From: CAYMEV01 sp964389675 [NCBI: uncultured Candidatus Sumerlaeota bacterium]
GTDB lineage: Bacteria > CAYMEV01
Assembly: GCA_964389675.1 (NCBI GenBank)
Contig: CAYMEV010000015.1
Span: 25,203-89,202 of the forward strand
Direction of reading: 5' to 3'
Length of the DNA: 64,000 bases
The position numbers were made by a program, and so were the translations under genes. This document shows, piece by piece, positions 36,366 through 45,208 of the stretch (its first letter is position 1; each line of letters opens with the position of its first letter). The notes beneath the pieces were generated by a model. That model was not told the origin of the DNA. It saw only the letters and a list, made by a program, of their open reading frames with translations, and did not search any database.

Positions 36366-37256
36366 TCAGCCTACGAATTCAGCTTTATCATCATGGAGAA
36401 TATATATCTTCATCAAAAGCGTGTAATCAATATTATTAATAAAGCTCTTTATCTCCTCTATAGTATACCTTTGTGAAAAATGGGTCAACAAAAGAACCTT
36501 TATCTTTTTCTTCCTAAGCTGCAAAAGAAGCTCTTCAAGCGAAGAATGTGAATCAAATCCTCTATCTGAGGAATAGAGAAATGTTGAATCAAATATCCCT
36601 ATATCCAAATTATCTGGTGAATGAGCATTGAGAAGATAAGAATCACCTGAATAGAATAACCTGCATCTTAGTTCACTCCTGAACAGCTCATCATGATCAA
36701 TGCTTTTTTTTAATTGGATGATATTTTCCCCTGAATATCTTTCTTTGAGCTTAGTATTCCTTTCAAAGAGAGCATAGGAAAAACAGTGATTATCATGTTT
36801 TACGGGATATGCTTTTATAAATGAGTCCCTGCCCAGAAATACTTCAGAGTAGTCATTCACTCCAATAAGCTTCAGGTCATATTGCAGGGGCAGTTCAAGT
36901 GAACTGAAATACTGAATCCATTTTAGAATATAGTCATTTTTTTTCGGGTAAAATATCCTTAAAGGGTTTTTTGTGCCTCCCTTTACAATATTCCTTAAAT
37001 GCAGAAAACCCATTAGCCCTCCAAAATGGTCAGAGTGATGATGCGTAATAAATACCCTGTTTATTCTCAGGACTCGCTCCTTAAGAAAAAGCGAAATCCC
37101 TTCCCCGCAATCAAAAAGTATATTATAGCCTGATATTAAGTAAAAGTTTGAATATAGTGCTTTTGCAAAGAAGGATAAGGATTTGCCAGCTATATTTATG
37201 TTACCGTATTTTATCAATTTCCAAAAAATTTCTATTTTACTTGATAATAAATTCAA
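36366..37256 (-). CDS. Metallo-beta-lactamase-fold hydrolase, RNase Z-like
   Basis: The 296-residue protein has the MBL core: NILFDCGEG, the zinc-binding THHHSDHFGG, a later His in KHDNHCFSY, SGDS (Asp ligand) and a terminal LLLTHFSQRY. The arrangement of THHHSDH with a late LTHFS resembles RNase Z/tRNase Z, which trims tRNA 3' ends. Two of the three tRNA genes in this window lack an encoded CCA, so such an enzyme would be needed somewhere in the genome. However, the identity to true RNase Z cannot be judged by eye and other MBL hydrolases look similar. Confidence 0.72.
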   Translation of the reverse strand: MNLLSSKIEIFWKLIKYGNINIAGKSLSFFAKALYSNFYLISGYNILFDCGEGISLFLKERVLRINRVFITHHHSDHFGGLMGFLHLRNIVKGGTKNPLRIFYPKKNDYILKWIQYFSSLELPLQYDLKLIGVNDYSEVFLGRDSFIKAYPVKHDNHCFSYALFERNTKLKERYSGENIIQLKKSIDHDELFRSELRCRLFYSGDSYLLNAHSPDNLDIGIFDSTFLYSSDRGFDSHSSLEELLLQLRKKKIKVLLLTHFSQRYTIEEIKSFINNIDYTLLMKIYILHDDKAEFVG

Positions 37257-37336
37257 TTTATTATAATATTAAGCAGATATCAATATTTATTATAAAACAA
37301 CTATTAAATATTGGAATTTAACAGAGGTGTTTTATT

Positions 37337-38653
37337 ATGCATCATATAAACTGCAGTTTTTGCGGAACAAAGCTGAAAATAAAAAAAATACCGGAAGGTA
37401 AAGAATCCCTGAGGCTTAAATGCCCAAAGTGCATGAAAATTTTTACAATCGACCTGTCAACAATTCTTGATAAAAAGCCTCACGAACCGGAAACTGTTGC
37501 AAACAAGCCAAAAACAAACGGTATCTCTGAGGATTATCTTGACGAGTTATTATCCAGCACAAAGAAAGAACCAGCTCCTCAGGCTAAAAAGGAGAAACCG
37601 ATAAGCAATCTTTCAGACCTTGTTCCAGAAGAACCTAAGGATATATTTGCTCATGAAAAGCCTCAGGAGCTTTATTCAGTCATAAAGGCAAATGGCAAAA
37701 GGCTTGGCCCGATGAGCTATGTAGCTTTACTTCAAAAAGTAAAGGATGGTGAAGTAATAGGCATAGATACAATCGAAACACAGTCAGGGCTTAGAAAACC
37801 TCCAATAAGCTTTATTGAGATAAAGAGGATACTGCAGGAGAAGATCAGAGAACAGAACATGAGAAGCGAAGATTCACTGGGAATTGATATGTCATATGGC
37901 GTAAGAAAGGAAAAGAGGAAGGTAACACTTTATCTTCTGTTAGCTCTTCTGGGGATCATGATCCTGATATATGCCTTAATTACAGTCCCAGGCTATTTTA
38001 AGAGTGAACCCGGCCGGCAGGCAGACAGCATTGAAGAACCTGCCGGATCAGATTCAGAGAAGAGCCTGGCCTCAGTTGAAACCCCAGACAAGGAAGAATC
38101 CGCAGTTTCGGAAGAAAAAACAGTAAAAATAATTAATTTCTCAGATGAATCAATAAGGAATTATTTCTCTGCCTCAGGAAGCTATTACAGGGATGCCACA
38201 AATCATTTAAGAAGCCGCAACTACTCTGAAACCCAGAAGGATTTAGACTATATACTGCTCAGCTCAGGCTCAAACCCTACTACAATCCTGCTTAAACTTC
38301 AGGTTTACCTTATGTCAGGTGAGCTTGAAAAGGGATTTGATGATTTCCAGACAATGATAACAGTCCCGGCGCTTCAGGATGATATTTACATCAATCTCGG
38401 GTTCGGCGTCATCAATACAATGCTTGGAAACTTCGATGATGCAAAAACTCACATTGAAAGGACAAGATTTGTAGAACCCAATAACCCTTTTATATTATTC
38501 TACAGCAGTATACTTGAGTATAGACAGAAGGAATATGACAGGGCCATTCAATATATGCAGGATGCAATTGACAACTCTCCTTCTGATTTTATATTTCTGA
38601 GAGATATGAGAAATATGCTCAGAGAGTTTCAAAAAACCAAGGAAGCTTCCTGA
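37337..38653 (+). CDS. Zinc-ribbon, GYF-like, single-pass membrane TPR protein
   Basis: The N-terminus is an MJ0042-type zinc ribbon (NCSFCGTKLKIKKIP, then KCPKCMKIF). A charged low-complexity linker leads to a GYF_2-like domain at about 115-160 (YSVIKANGKRLGPMSYVALLQKVKDGEV). One membrane helix follows (VTLYLLLALLGIMILIYALIT, about 197-217). The outer part (about 220-435) has TPR-like repeats, for example YINLGFGVINTMLGNFDDAKTHI and FILFYSSILEYRQKEYDRAIQYM. This layout of a cytoplasmic ribbon and external repeats suggests a membrane scaffold. It is monocistronic by spacing. The function is unknown. Confidence 0.8.
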   Translation: MHHINCSFCGTKLKIKKIPEGKESLRLKCPKCMKIFTIDLSTILDKKPHEPETVANKPKTNGISEDYLDELLSSTKKEPAPQAKKEKPISNLSDLVPEEPKDIFAHEKPQELYSVIKANGKRLGPMSYVALLQKVKDGEVIGIDTIETQSGLRKPPISFIEIKRILQEKIREQNMRSEDSLGIDMSYGVRKEKRKVTLYLLLALLGIMILIYALITVPGYFKSEPGRQADSIEEPAGSDSEKSLASVETPDKEESAVSEEKTVKIINFSDESIRNYFSASGSYYRDATNHLRSRNYSETQKDLDYILLSSGSNPTTILLKLQVYLMSGELEKGFDDFQTMITVPALQDDIYINLGFGVINTMLGNFDDAKTHIERTRFVEPNNPFILFYSSILEYRQKEYDRAIQYMQDAIDNSPSDFIFLRDMRNMLREFQKTKEAS

Positions 38654-38790
38654 TACAGGAATAGTACCCTCTATTAAACCTCTGTATTAAAACAGCCTGC
38701 CTTTATTTTATTGACCTAAAATTTTAAACTGTTAGATAAATAATAGCTTCACGAAAAGCACTAAATATTTTATTAAGGAGGAAGATTGAA

Positions 38791-40107
38791 ATGCCGAAAG
38801 AAAGAATAGTTATTATGGGGGCTGCAGGGAGGGACTTTCATAATTTCAATGTTTATTATAGAAATAACAAAGATTTCGAAGTGGTTGCATTTACTGCCAC
38901 ACAGATTCCGAACATTCACGGCAGAAAATATCCCGGTGAACTCACAGGGGAACTTTACCCTGACGGGATTCCAATCTATCATGAAGACGATCTGGGAAAG
39001 ATCATAAAGGAAAAGGATATAGATACAGTTATCTTCTCCTATTCAGATGTTTCACATGATACAATCATGAGGAAAGCAGCTTATGTAAATGCTCTGGGTG
39101 CAAATTTCACCCTTCTGGGTGTTGAAAAGACCATGATAAAATCAACCAGGCCTGTAATATCCGTATGTGCTGTAAGGACAGGCTGCGGGAAAAGCCAGAC
39201 TACCAGGAAGGTAATAAAGCTTTTAAAGGAAAAAGGAAAAAGGGTTGTTGCTATCAGGCATCCCATGCCTTATGGAGACCTTGCGAAACAGGCTGTTCAA
39301 AGATTTGCAAAATATGAAGATCTTGATGTACACGAATGCACAATAGAAGAAAGAGAGGAATATGAACCTCATATAAATGCAGGAATTGTGGTTTATGCAG
39401 GTGTTGACTATGAAAGGATATTAAGACAGGCAGAACAGGAAGCTGACATCATATTATGGGATGGCGGAAATAATGATACATCATTCTACAAATCTGACCT
39501 TGAGATAGTTGTTGCAGACCCCCTCAGGGTAGGAGACGAGATGTCTTATTACCCAGGCCATACAAACCTTTGCAGGGCTGATGTAATTGTTATTAACAAG
39601 ATTGACTCAGCATCCCTTGAAGAGGTTGATGAATTAAGAAGAAATATCCATTCTGTAAACTCAAAGGCTGCCGTAATCGATGCTGCAAGCCCACTTACAG
39701 TTGACAATCCTGGATTAATAAGAGGTAAAAAGGTTCTTGTTATCGAGGATGGTCCGACACTGACCCACGGAGAAAGCCTCTTTGGTGCAGGTGTTGTCGC
39801 AGCAGAAAAATACGGTGCAAGTGACCTTGTCGACCCTAAACCTTATGCTGTGGGCAGCATTGCAGACACCTTTGAAAAATACACTCATATACAAAGCCTT
39901 CTTCCTGCAATGGGATACGGAAGGCAGCAGGTTAAGGACCTTGAGGATACTATAAACAGAACAGAGTGTGATATAGTAGTATCTGCTACACCGATAAATC
40001 TTAACAAGATTGTTAAAGTAAACAAAACAATAGTGAATGTAGCCTATGAACTCGAAGAGATTGGCTACCCAAAATTAATAGATGTTCTTGAGGATTTTAT
40101 AAAATGA
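38791..40107 (+). CDS. Cyclic 2,3-diphosphoglycerate synthetase-family GTPase/ATPase
   Basis: The 438-residue protein matches the family named after archaeal cyclic 2,3-diphosphoglycerate synthetase. It begins with IVIMGAAGRDFHNFN, then has a P-loop in CAVRTGCGKSQTTRK (about 127-139), ILWDGGNNDTSF, VVADPLRVGDEMSYYPGH and VIVINKIDSAS, the last being a GTPase-like NKxD motif. In methanogens the enzyme closes 2,3-DPG to a cyclic osmolyte, but in bacteria the real reaction is not established. It overlaps carbamate kinase by 4 bp (ATGA), so the two almost certainly act together. AGGAGG lies about 9 nt before the ATG. Confidence 0.85.
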   Translation: MPKERIVIMGAAGRDFHNFNVYYRNNKDFEVVAFTATQIPNIHGRKYPGELTGELYPDGIPIYHEDDLGKIIKEKDIDTVIFSYSDVSHDTIMRKAAYVNALGANFTLLGVEKTMIKSTRPVISVCAVRTGCGKSQTTRKVIKLLKEKGKRVVAIRHPMPYGDLAKQAVQRFAKYEDLDVHECTIEEREEYEPHINAGIVVYAGVDYERILRQAEQEADIILWDGGNNDTSFYKSDLEIVVADPLRVGDEMSYYPGHTNLCRADVIVINKIDSASLEEVDELRRNIHSVNSKAAVIDAASPLTVDNPGLIRGKKVLVIEDGPTLTHGESLFGAGVVAAEKYGASDLVDPKPYAVGSIADTFEKYTHIQSLLPAMGYGRQQVKDLEDTINRTECDIVVSATPINLNKIVKVNKTIVNVAYELEEIGYPKLIDVLEDFIK

Positions 40108-41057
40108 GCACTGAAAAGATTGCTCTTATAGCTTTCGGGGGGAATGCTCTTCTCCCCCCCAGCTCATCAGGGACAATCGAAGAACAGCTGAAAGCTGCTG
40201 AAGAGACAGCTAAAGACCTGATAGAAATAGTCAACTCCGGATATAAGCTCGTAATAGTACACGGAAATGGTCCCCAGGTTGGAAATGCCCTTATCAGGGC
40301 AGAAGAATCTACAAACAAAGTCCCAATGATTTCGCTTGATGTCTGTGTTGCACAAACACAGGGTGAAATGGGATACCTGCTTACCAGGGGGCTGTATAAT
40401 GAACTGGGCAAGCGTTCACTCTCTCTGCCGATAGTAACTGTAGTTACTCATTGCCTTGTTGATAAACTGGATCCATCGATTCAAAATCCTTCCAAGCCAA
40501 TTGGCCCTTTTTATGCCCAGCATAGAGCTGAAGAACTTAAAAACACCAAGAACTGGAATATAATTCAGGACTCTGGAAGGGGATTTAGAAGGATTGTAGC
40601 ATCACCAAAACCAGTATCAGTAATGGAAATGGATTTCATCAAACATATAATAAATTCAACCGAAGCTATCCTGATCTGCGGAGGAGGCGGGGGAATCCCT
40701 GCCTACAAGGAGAATGGAAAGCTGTACGGAATAGAGGGGGTCATTGATAAGGATTTTACAGCAGCCCTTATTGCAAAAGAACTCCAGGCAGATCTTTTTA
40801 TTATTGTTACTCAGATAGACAGGGTTGCAATTCATTTCAATACCCCAAACCAGAAATACCTTTCGAGAATATCGCTTTCCGAACTGAAGGAGTACCAGCT
40901 TGAAGGGCATTTCCCCCCGGGAAGCATGGGGCCAAAGATTAGAGCTTCCATCGATTTTGTAGAAAGCACGGGAAAAGAGGTCATCATAACTAAATCTGAC
41001 ATGCTGAAGAACTCGCTTTCGGGAATGAACGGCACACATATTATTCCAGATAAATAA
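40104..41057 (+). CDS. arcC: Carbamate kinase
   Basis: The 317-residue protein is a complete amino-acid-kinase-family carbamate kinase, which makes ATP from carbamoyl phosphate and ADP. Markers are IAFGGNALLPP, IVHGNGPQVGN, DVCVAQTQGEMGYLL, PFYAQHRAEEL, RRIVASPKPV, ICGGGGGIPAY, GVIDKDFTAALIA and the late GSMGPKIRA. No arginine deiminase or ornithine carbamoyltransferase is adjacent, so this is not a classical arc operon. Its partner gene is the cDPG-synthetase-like GTPase, which it overlaps by ATGA; the next gene begins 5 bp after its stop. Purine, agmatine or allantoin breakdown is a possible source of carbamoyl phosphate. Confidence 0.95.
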   Translation: MSTEKIALIAFGGNALLPPSSSGTIEEQLKAAEETAKDLIEIVNSGYKLVIVHGNGPQVGNALIRAEESTNKVPMISLDVCVAQTQGEMGYLLTRGLYNELGKRSLSLPIVTVVTHCLVDKLDPSIQNPSKPIGPFYAQHRAEELKNTKNWNIIQDSGRGFRRIVASPKPVSVMEMDFIKHIINSTEAILICGGGGGIPAYKENGKLYGIEGVIDKDFTAALIAKELQADLFIIVTQIDRVAIHFNTPNQKYLSRISLSELKEYQLEGHFPPGSMGPKIRASIDFVESTGKEVIITKSDMLKNSLSGMNGTHIIPDK

Positions 41058-41062
41058 CCCGG

Positions 41063-41716
41063 ATGCATCTCGAGATAGGAAGCAGCAATCCTTATTTGCA
41101 GACAGCCTTTATACATGCAGCCGGATGCAGAATTGACAGATCATCTTCCGAGCTGGTTGAATTTATAAATAAGGCAGCTGATTCTGCCAGGAAAGAATCC
41201 TATTCTGCAGCCTGCAATAACGCGAAAAAAGCAATCAGGGATATGCTGCGATGGGGTGGTTTCAAGCCAGCCGGCAGGAACAAGCCAGCCTCTGAATACA
41301 TAATAAATAACTCAATTACAGGGAATTTTCCTTTTATCCTTAATGCCGTAGATATAAATAATCTCATATCCCTGCTCTACTATTTGCCTGTCTCAACAAT
41401 CGACGCCTCAAGAACATCAGGTAATTTCATAATCAGGGAAGGTGCTGATCAGGAAGGTTATATATTTAACTCATCAGGCCAGTTTATAGATATTGAAGGA
41501 CTTATAACCGTATATGACAATGGAGTCCCGACAGCCAATTGTATCAAAGACTCTCAAAGAACCAAGGTTTCCCGAAATACTGATGAAATAGCAGTCTTTC
41601 TATATTCATCAAAATTGCTTTATAATGATCAGCAGCTTTCAGGTATTCTGGATATTTATTGCTCTCTGCTGAGGGATAACCTATCCTGCATTATTAGGAC
41701 TGCTGAATTATATTAG
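41063..41716 (+). CDS. B3/B4 tRNA-binding-domain protein (PheT-editing-like)
   Basis: The 217-residue protein is a stand-alone B3/B4 domain, the editing module found in phenylalanyl-tRNA synthetase beta chains. The family core is visible in GRNKPASEYIINNSITGNFPFILNAVDINNLISLL and in the later GLITVYDNGVPTANCIKDSQRT. Stand-alone copies are widespread; some are thought to deacylate or handle mischarged tRNA or amino acids, but this is not settled. The gene begins 5 bp after carbamate kinase, so it is the third member of that operon. This association is not one I recognise. Confidence 0.8.
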   Translation: MHLEIGSSNPYLQTAFIHAAGCRIDRSSSELVEFINKAADSARKESYSAACNNAKKAIRDMLRWGGFKPAGRNKPASEYIINNSITGNFPFILNAVDINNLISLLYYLPVSTIDASRTSGNFIIREGADQEGYIFNSSGQFIDIEGLITVYDNGVPTANCIKDSQRTKVSRNTDEIAVFLYSSKLLYNDQQLSGILDIYCSLLRDNLSCIIRTAELY

Positions 41717-41793
41717 CCGTCTGCTGGAAAAGTCTGTTGATTTGAATCCGGCTTATGATATATTAATAGAAATAATCAAGCGAGGTGGAAAAA

Positions 41794-43479
41794 TTGGATA
41801 AATGCAGATATGTATTCTTAATAGTACTGCTGGTTTTTAGTTCAGTTTGTATCTATCCGGCAAGCAGGCGCGGGAAAAGAGCCCTTCTTATTGAAGACTA
41901 CAGCAGGGCACTTGAGATATTCAATAAGGATATCAATAAACACCCCGATGACTGGGAGGCTCATTCACTGATAGGCTATATTTATATGCAGGAAGAGCTT
42001 AAGGATAAATCAAAAGCGCTCTTCCACCTGCAAAAAGCCTTTGAACTCAATAAAAAGGACCCCGTTACTGATCTCTACCTCTTTATATTATATGTAGATG
42101 ATGGAAGGTACGGTGATGCCCAGGGAATACTGTCCTTTATTGACCAGAATGATATAGAAAAAATGGATGAAAAATACCTTTTTTACCTTTATAAGGGTTT
42201 GCTGTACGCCGGGCAGGAAAATACAGAAAAAGCTGAAGAAATGATTATAGAGGCGATAAAGCTGGAACCGGCCTGTGGATTATGCAGAAAGCACCTTGGG
42301 CTTATCTATTACAATAATGATGATTATGCAAATGCAGATGCTGTACTTAGCAGGGCTATCGGCTTTTTCCCAGATGATAAGGAGATAAATAAGGCCCTGG
42401 CAGATATCTTCCTAAGTGAAGAATACTTCAGGCCCACAAGTGCAAGGCTGCATATAGATAAACTAAAGTCAGTGACTTCTGAGAAAGATATGGATATACT
42501 GCTTCTTGAAGGCAGGTATCTGCAGCTGACCGGAAATTTCAAACAGGCTGTTGAGGTTTACAAGAAGGCATCCATGATAGATGAGGATAATTGTGAGGTC
42601 AATATAAGCCTTGCTGATCTTTACCAGAAAAGAGAAACACAAAATCTGTCGCTTTCAAAAAAGCATTTAAACAGGGTGCTGGAAAAATGCAAAGGTCATG
42701 AAGACCTTCACATGCTGCTTGCAAACTATTATTATAATATTAATGAGCCTAAAAAAGCTGTATCGGAATATCAGGACCACCTTGCAAAATATCCCGATGA
42801 TACATTGGCAATGGTAAAATTAGCTCTAATATATCTCCAGAAACCTCTTCAAAATCCCGGCAAAACTATAGAACTCGGACTTAAAGCATTATCAGTTAAC
42901 AGCTCCTATCTGCCGGCGGTCCGGATTCTTTCCACAGCATATTTTCTGACAAATGATTTTAAAAATGCAAAGAAATATATCGAACAGGCTTTAAGCATCT
43001 CTCCAAACGATTCAGAGATGCTTGGATATCTCGCATGCATATATTTTTCCGGAAAGGAATACAGCAAAGCAAAAGAATACGCCCTGAGTGCTGTCCGAAA
43101 TGCAGGTAACAATATTCGCGCCCTTTCTGTCCTTGGAGAAATTGCATACAGTGAGAAGGATTATCAGAAAGCAATAGGCTATCTCCAGAATATTATCCAC
43201 TATAAAAGAAATGATTACAGAGCATCATTACTGCTTGCATATATATACCAGGAACCAGGCTTCACAGATTACAGAAAATCATATCATTTTGCAGAGATAG
43301 CATTAAAGCAGAATGAAAGTGATGCAAATACATGGAAACTGCTGGGAAATGCATATATGAATGACAGGATGCTCTCAAAAGCACTGGATGCTTTTGAAAA
43401 TTCATTGCTGTACAATCCGAATGACAGCTGGGTAAAGGCTCAGGTAGCTGATCTTAAACGAAGGCTTGGAAAAGAATAA
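41794..43479 (+). CDS. Secreted TPR-repeat protein
   Basis: From a TTG at 41794 (AGGTGG with an optimal 5-nt gap) the product has a signal peptide (MDKCRYVFLIVLLVFSSVCIYP) and an almost unbroken TPR array of about a dozen units over 530 residues. Examples are WEAHSLIGYIYMQEELKDKSKALF, CRKHLGLIYYNNDDYANADAVLSRA and TWKLLGNAYMNDRMLSKALDAF. A GTG at 41785 lies inside the ribosome site. Such proteins serve as envelope scaffolds or assembly adaptors. It follows the B3/B4 gene after 77 bp and precedes the PfkB kinase by 20 bp on the same strand. Confidence 0.85.
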   Translation: MDKCRYVFLIVLLVFSSVCIYPASRRGKRALLIEDYSRALEIFNKDINKHPDDWEAHSLIGYIYMQEELKDKSKALFHLQKAFELNKKDPVTDLYLFILYVDDGRYGDAQGILSFIDQNDIEKMDEKYLFYLYKGLLYAGQENTEKAEEMIIEAIKLEPACGLCRKHLGLIYYNNDDYANADAVLSRAIGFFPDDKEINKALADIFLSEEYFRPTSARLHIDKLKSVTSEKDMDILLLEGRYLQLTGNFKQAVEVYKKASMIDEDNCEVNISLADLYQKRETQNLSLSKKHLNRVLEKCKGHEDLHMLLANYYYNINEPKKAVSEYQDHLAKYPDDTLAMVKLALIYLQKPLQNPGKTIELGLKALSVNSSYLPAVRILSTAYFLTNDFKNAKKYIEQALSISPNDSEMLGYLACIYFSGKEYSKAKEYALSAVRNAGNNIRALSVLGEIAYSEKDYQKAIGYLQNIIHYKRNDYRASLLLAYIYQEPGFTDYRKSYHFAEIALKQNESDANTWKLLGNAYMNDRMLSKALDAFENSLLYNPNDSWVKAQVADLKRRLGKE

Positions 43480-43499
43480 AATATTAAAAGGAGGAAAGA

Positions 43500-44492
43500 T
43501 TGGACAGAGAATATCTATTTTTTGGTGTTGGAAATGCCCTGCTTGATATCATAATAAATACCGATGATAAGCAGATCGAGAGGCTTAAACTTTTTAAGGG
43601 GACCATGAAACTGATATCTTTGAAAGACCTCACAGATCTTTCATCATTCATTGAATCAAATGCGAATAAATCCATGATCCCTGCCGGCAGTGTTGGAAAC
43701 AGTGCAAAGATAACAGCACTGCTGAATCAGAAGGCTGTTTTTTTTGGAACTGTTGGAAATGATGAAAATGGCAGGGCATATGAGCAGGGAATGCAAAGAA
43801 CAGGGGTTCTTACCTGCCTTAAAAAGATTAATGAACTGCCTACAGGAATTTGCCTAAGCCTGATTACTCCTGACGGCGAAAGGACAATGCTTACATTTCT
43901 GGGTGCTGCAGGTGAACTGGATCCTTACATAATAGACCCGGACATATTCAGAAAGACCCGGTTCCTTTATATTGAAGGCTATCAGTTTACGCATCAAAAA
44001 GGTATAGATACCATCACAGAGCTTATTAAAAACGCCAAAAGGACAGGGGTAAGAACTGCATTTGACCTTTCTGACCCCTTTGTAGCATCCTCCCACAAGG
44101 ATAAGATACTTGATATTCTTGATATGGTTGACATACTTTTCGCTAATGAGAAGGAAGCTGAATCTTTCAGCGGTACATGCGACCCGGAAGAGTCAATACA
44201 GTACCTTAGAACCCTTGTCGAAATGCCTGTAATAAAGCTGGGAGACAGAGGCTCGATGACCTATCATAAAGGAAGAACTGTTTACAGGGATACAAAGCGT
44301 ATCAGCCCGGTAGATACAACTGGCGCAGGCGACAGCTACTCAGCTGGTTTCCTGACTGGATTGTCGAAAGGGATGGAGATAACGGAATGCCTTCATTTGG
44401 GGAACCTTATAGCCGGGGAGATGGTAAAAATATATGGTACGGAATTGAAAAAAGACCATATAAAGGATATAGCAGAAGGCTTTGGAATATAG
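43500..44492 (+). CDS. PfkB-family sugar/nucleoside kinase
   Basis: The 330-residue protein has the ribokinase/PfkB fold: N-terminal GVGNALLDIIIN, the GGSxxN-like AGSVGNSAKI, and the C-terminal signature DTTGAGDSYSAGFL with its catalytic Asp and anion hole. A late EAESFSG and VIKLGDRGS precede that motif. The AGSVGNSA and FLGAAGEL details resemble adenosine-kinase-like members, but the sugar or nucleoside cannot be read with confidence. It starts at TTG 43500 with GGAGGAAA just upstream. Its stop overlaps the region of the next start, and the PDZ protein gene follows after 1 bp. Confidence 0.88.
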   Translation: MDREYLFFGVGNALLDIIINTDDKQIERLKLFKGTMKLISLKDLTDLSSFIESNANKSMIPAGSVGNSAKITALLNQKAVFFGTVGNDENGRAYEQGMQRTGVLTCLKKINELPTGICLSLITPDGERTMLTFLGAAGELDPYIIDPDIFRKTRFLYIEGYQFTHQKGIDTITELIKNAKRTGVRTAFDLSDPFVASSHKDKILDILDMVDILFANEKEAESFSGTCDPEESIQYLRTLVEMPVIKLGDRGSMTYHKGRTVYRDTKRISPVDTTGAGDSYSAGFLTGLSKGMEITECLHLGNLIAGEMVKIYGTELKKDHIKDIAEGFGI

Positions 44493-44493
44493 A

Positions 44494-45045
44494 ATGAAAA
44501 AAAGGTTTTTTCAAATGCTTATGCTTTGTCTGCTGTTGATATCCCCATTATATACAAACTGCATTGCAGAACAGGGCAAAGACCCCTCCCAGGATAAAAC
44601 AGCAGAAGAAAAGCCTGTAAGGCAGAACAGTGGATGGCTTGGCGTCAGGGTTACAGATCTTGCCAATTTTATCAGGAATCCTGAATTATACGCTGAGTAC
44701 AAAGAAATCATAGATACTTATAAGGAGAAAGGCGAAAGCCTTTTTGGAATAGTGGTAATTGAAACTCTGCAGGGAAGCCCGGCTGAAGAATACGGCATAA
44801 TACCAGGCTATATAATCAAGAAACTGCAAAATGTAAGGATAGATAATTCATTCACTTTCAGCTTCATTATCAGCAGGATAGAACCAGGTGAGATGATTGA
44901 ACTGGAAATATGGAACCCGAAGGGGAATTATATCATTTATGCAAGGATTGGAGAAAGGCCGGCAGGAAGAGAAAGGAATGCTGACAGCCAATACCATGAA
45001 AGACTCCGAATGGAAAAATCAAGGCCAGAAAAGCCTGATAAATAA
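44494..45045 (+). CDS. Secreted PDZ-domain protein
   Basis: From ATG 44494 the product has a signal peptide (MKKRFFQMLMLCLLLISPLYTNCIA), then a PDZ-type domain at about 50-160: NSGWLGVRVTDL, IVVIETLQGSPAEEYGIIPGYIIKKL and SRIEPGEMIELEIWNPKGN. No protease domain is attached, so it is likely an adaptor or substrate-recognition factor in the periplasm. It starts one base after the PfkB kinase stop, and the weak upstream site suggests translational coupling. The polar C-terminus (RNADSQYHERLRMEKSR) is charged. Its partner protease is not in the window. Confidence 0.82.
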   Translation: MKKRFFQMLMLCLLLISPLYTNCIAEQGKDPSQDKTAEEKPVRQNSGWLGVRVTDLANFIRNPELYAEYKEIIDTYKEKGESLFGIVVIETLQGSPAEEYGIIPGYIIKKLQNVRIDNSFTFSFIISRIEPGEMIELEIWNPKGNYIIYARIGERPAGRERNADSQYHERLRMEKSRPEKPDK

Positions 45046-45208
45046 TTGGCTATTATTTCCTCACTGACAGATTAGGGATTTATTATCTTTGCAATCCTGT
45101 GTTGGTTCTGATTGTTATACAGTCCAATTTACCTGAGATAAAGAACAGGCTATACTACCCTTAATAATGGCAAATAAATAAGAATGTCCAGGCAGAGAGC
45201 ATTCAAAT

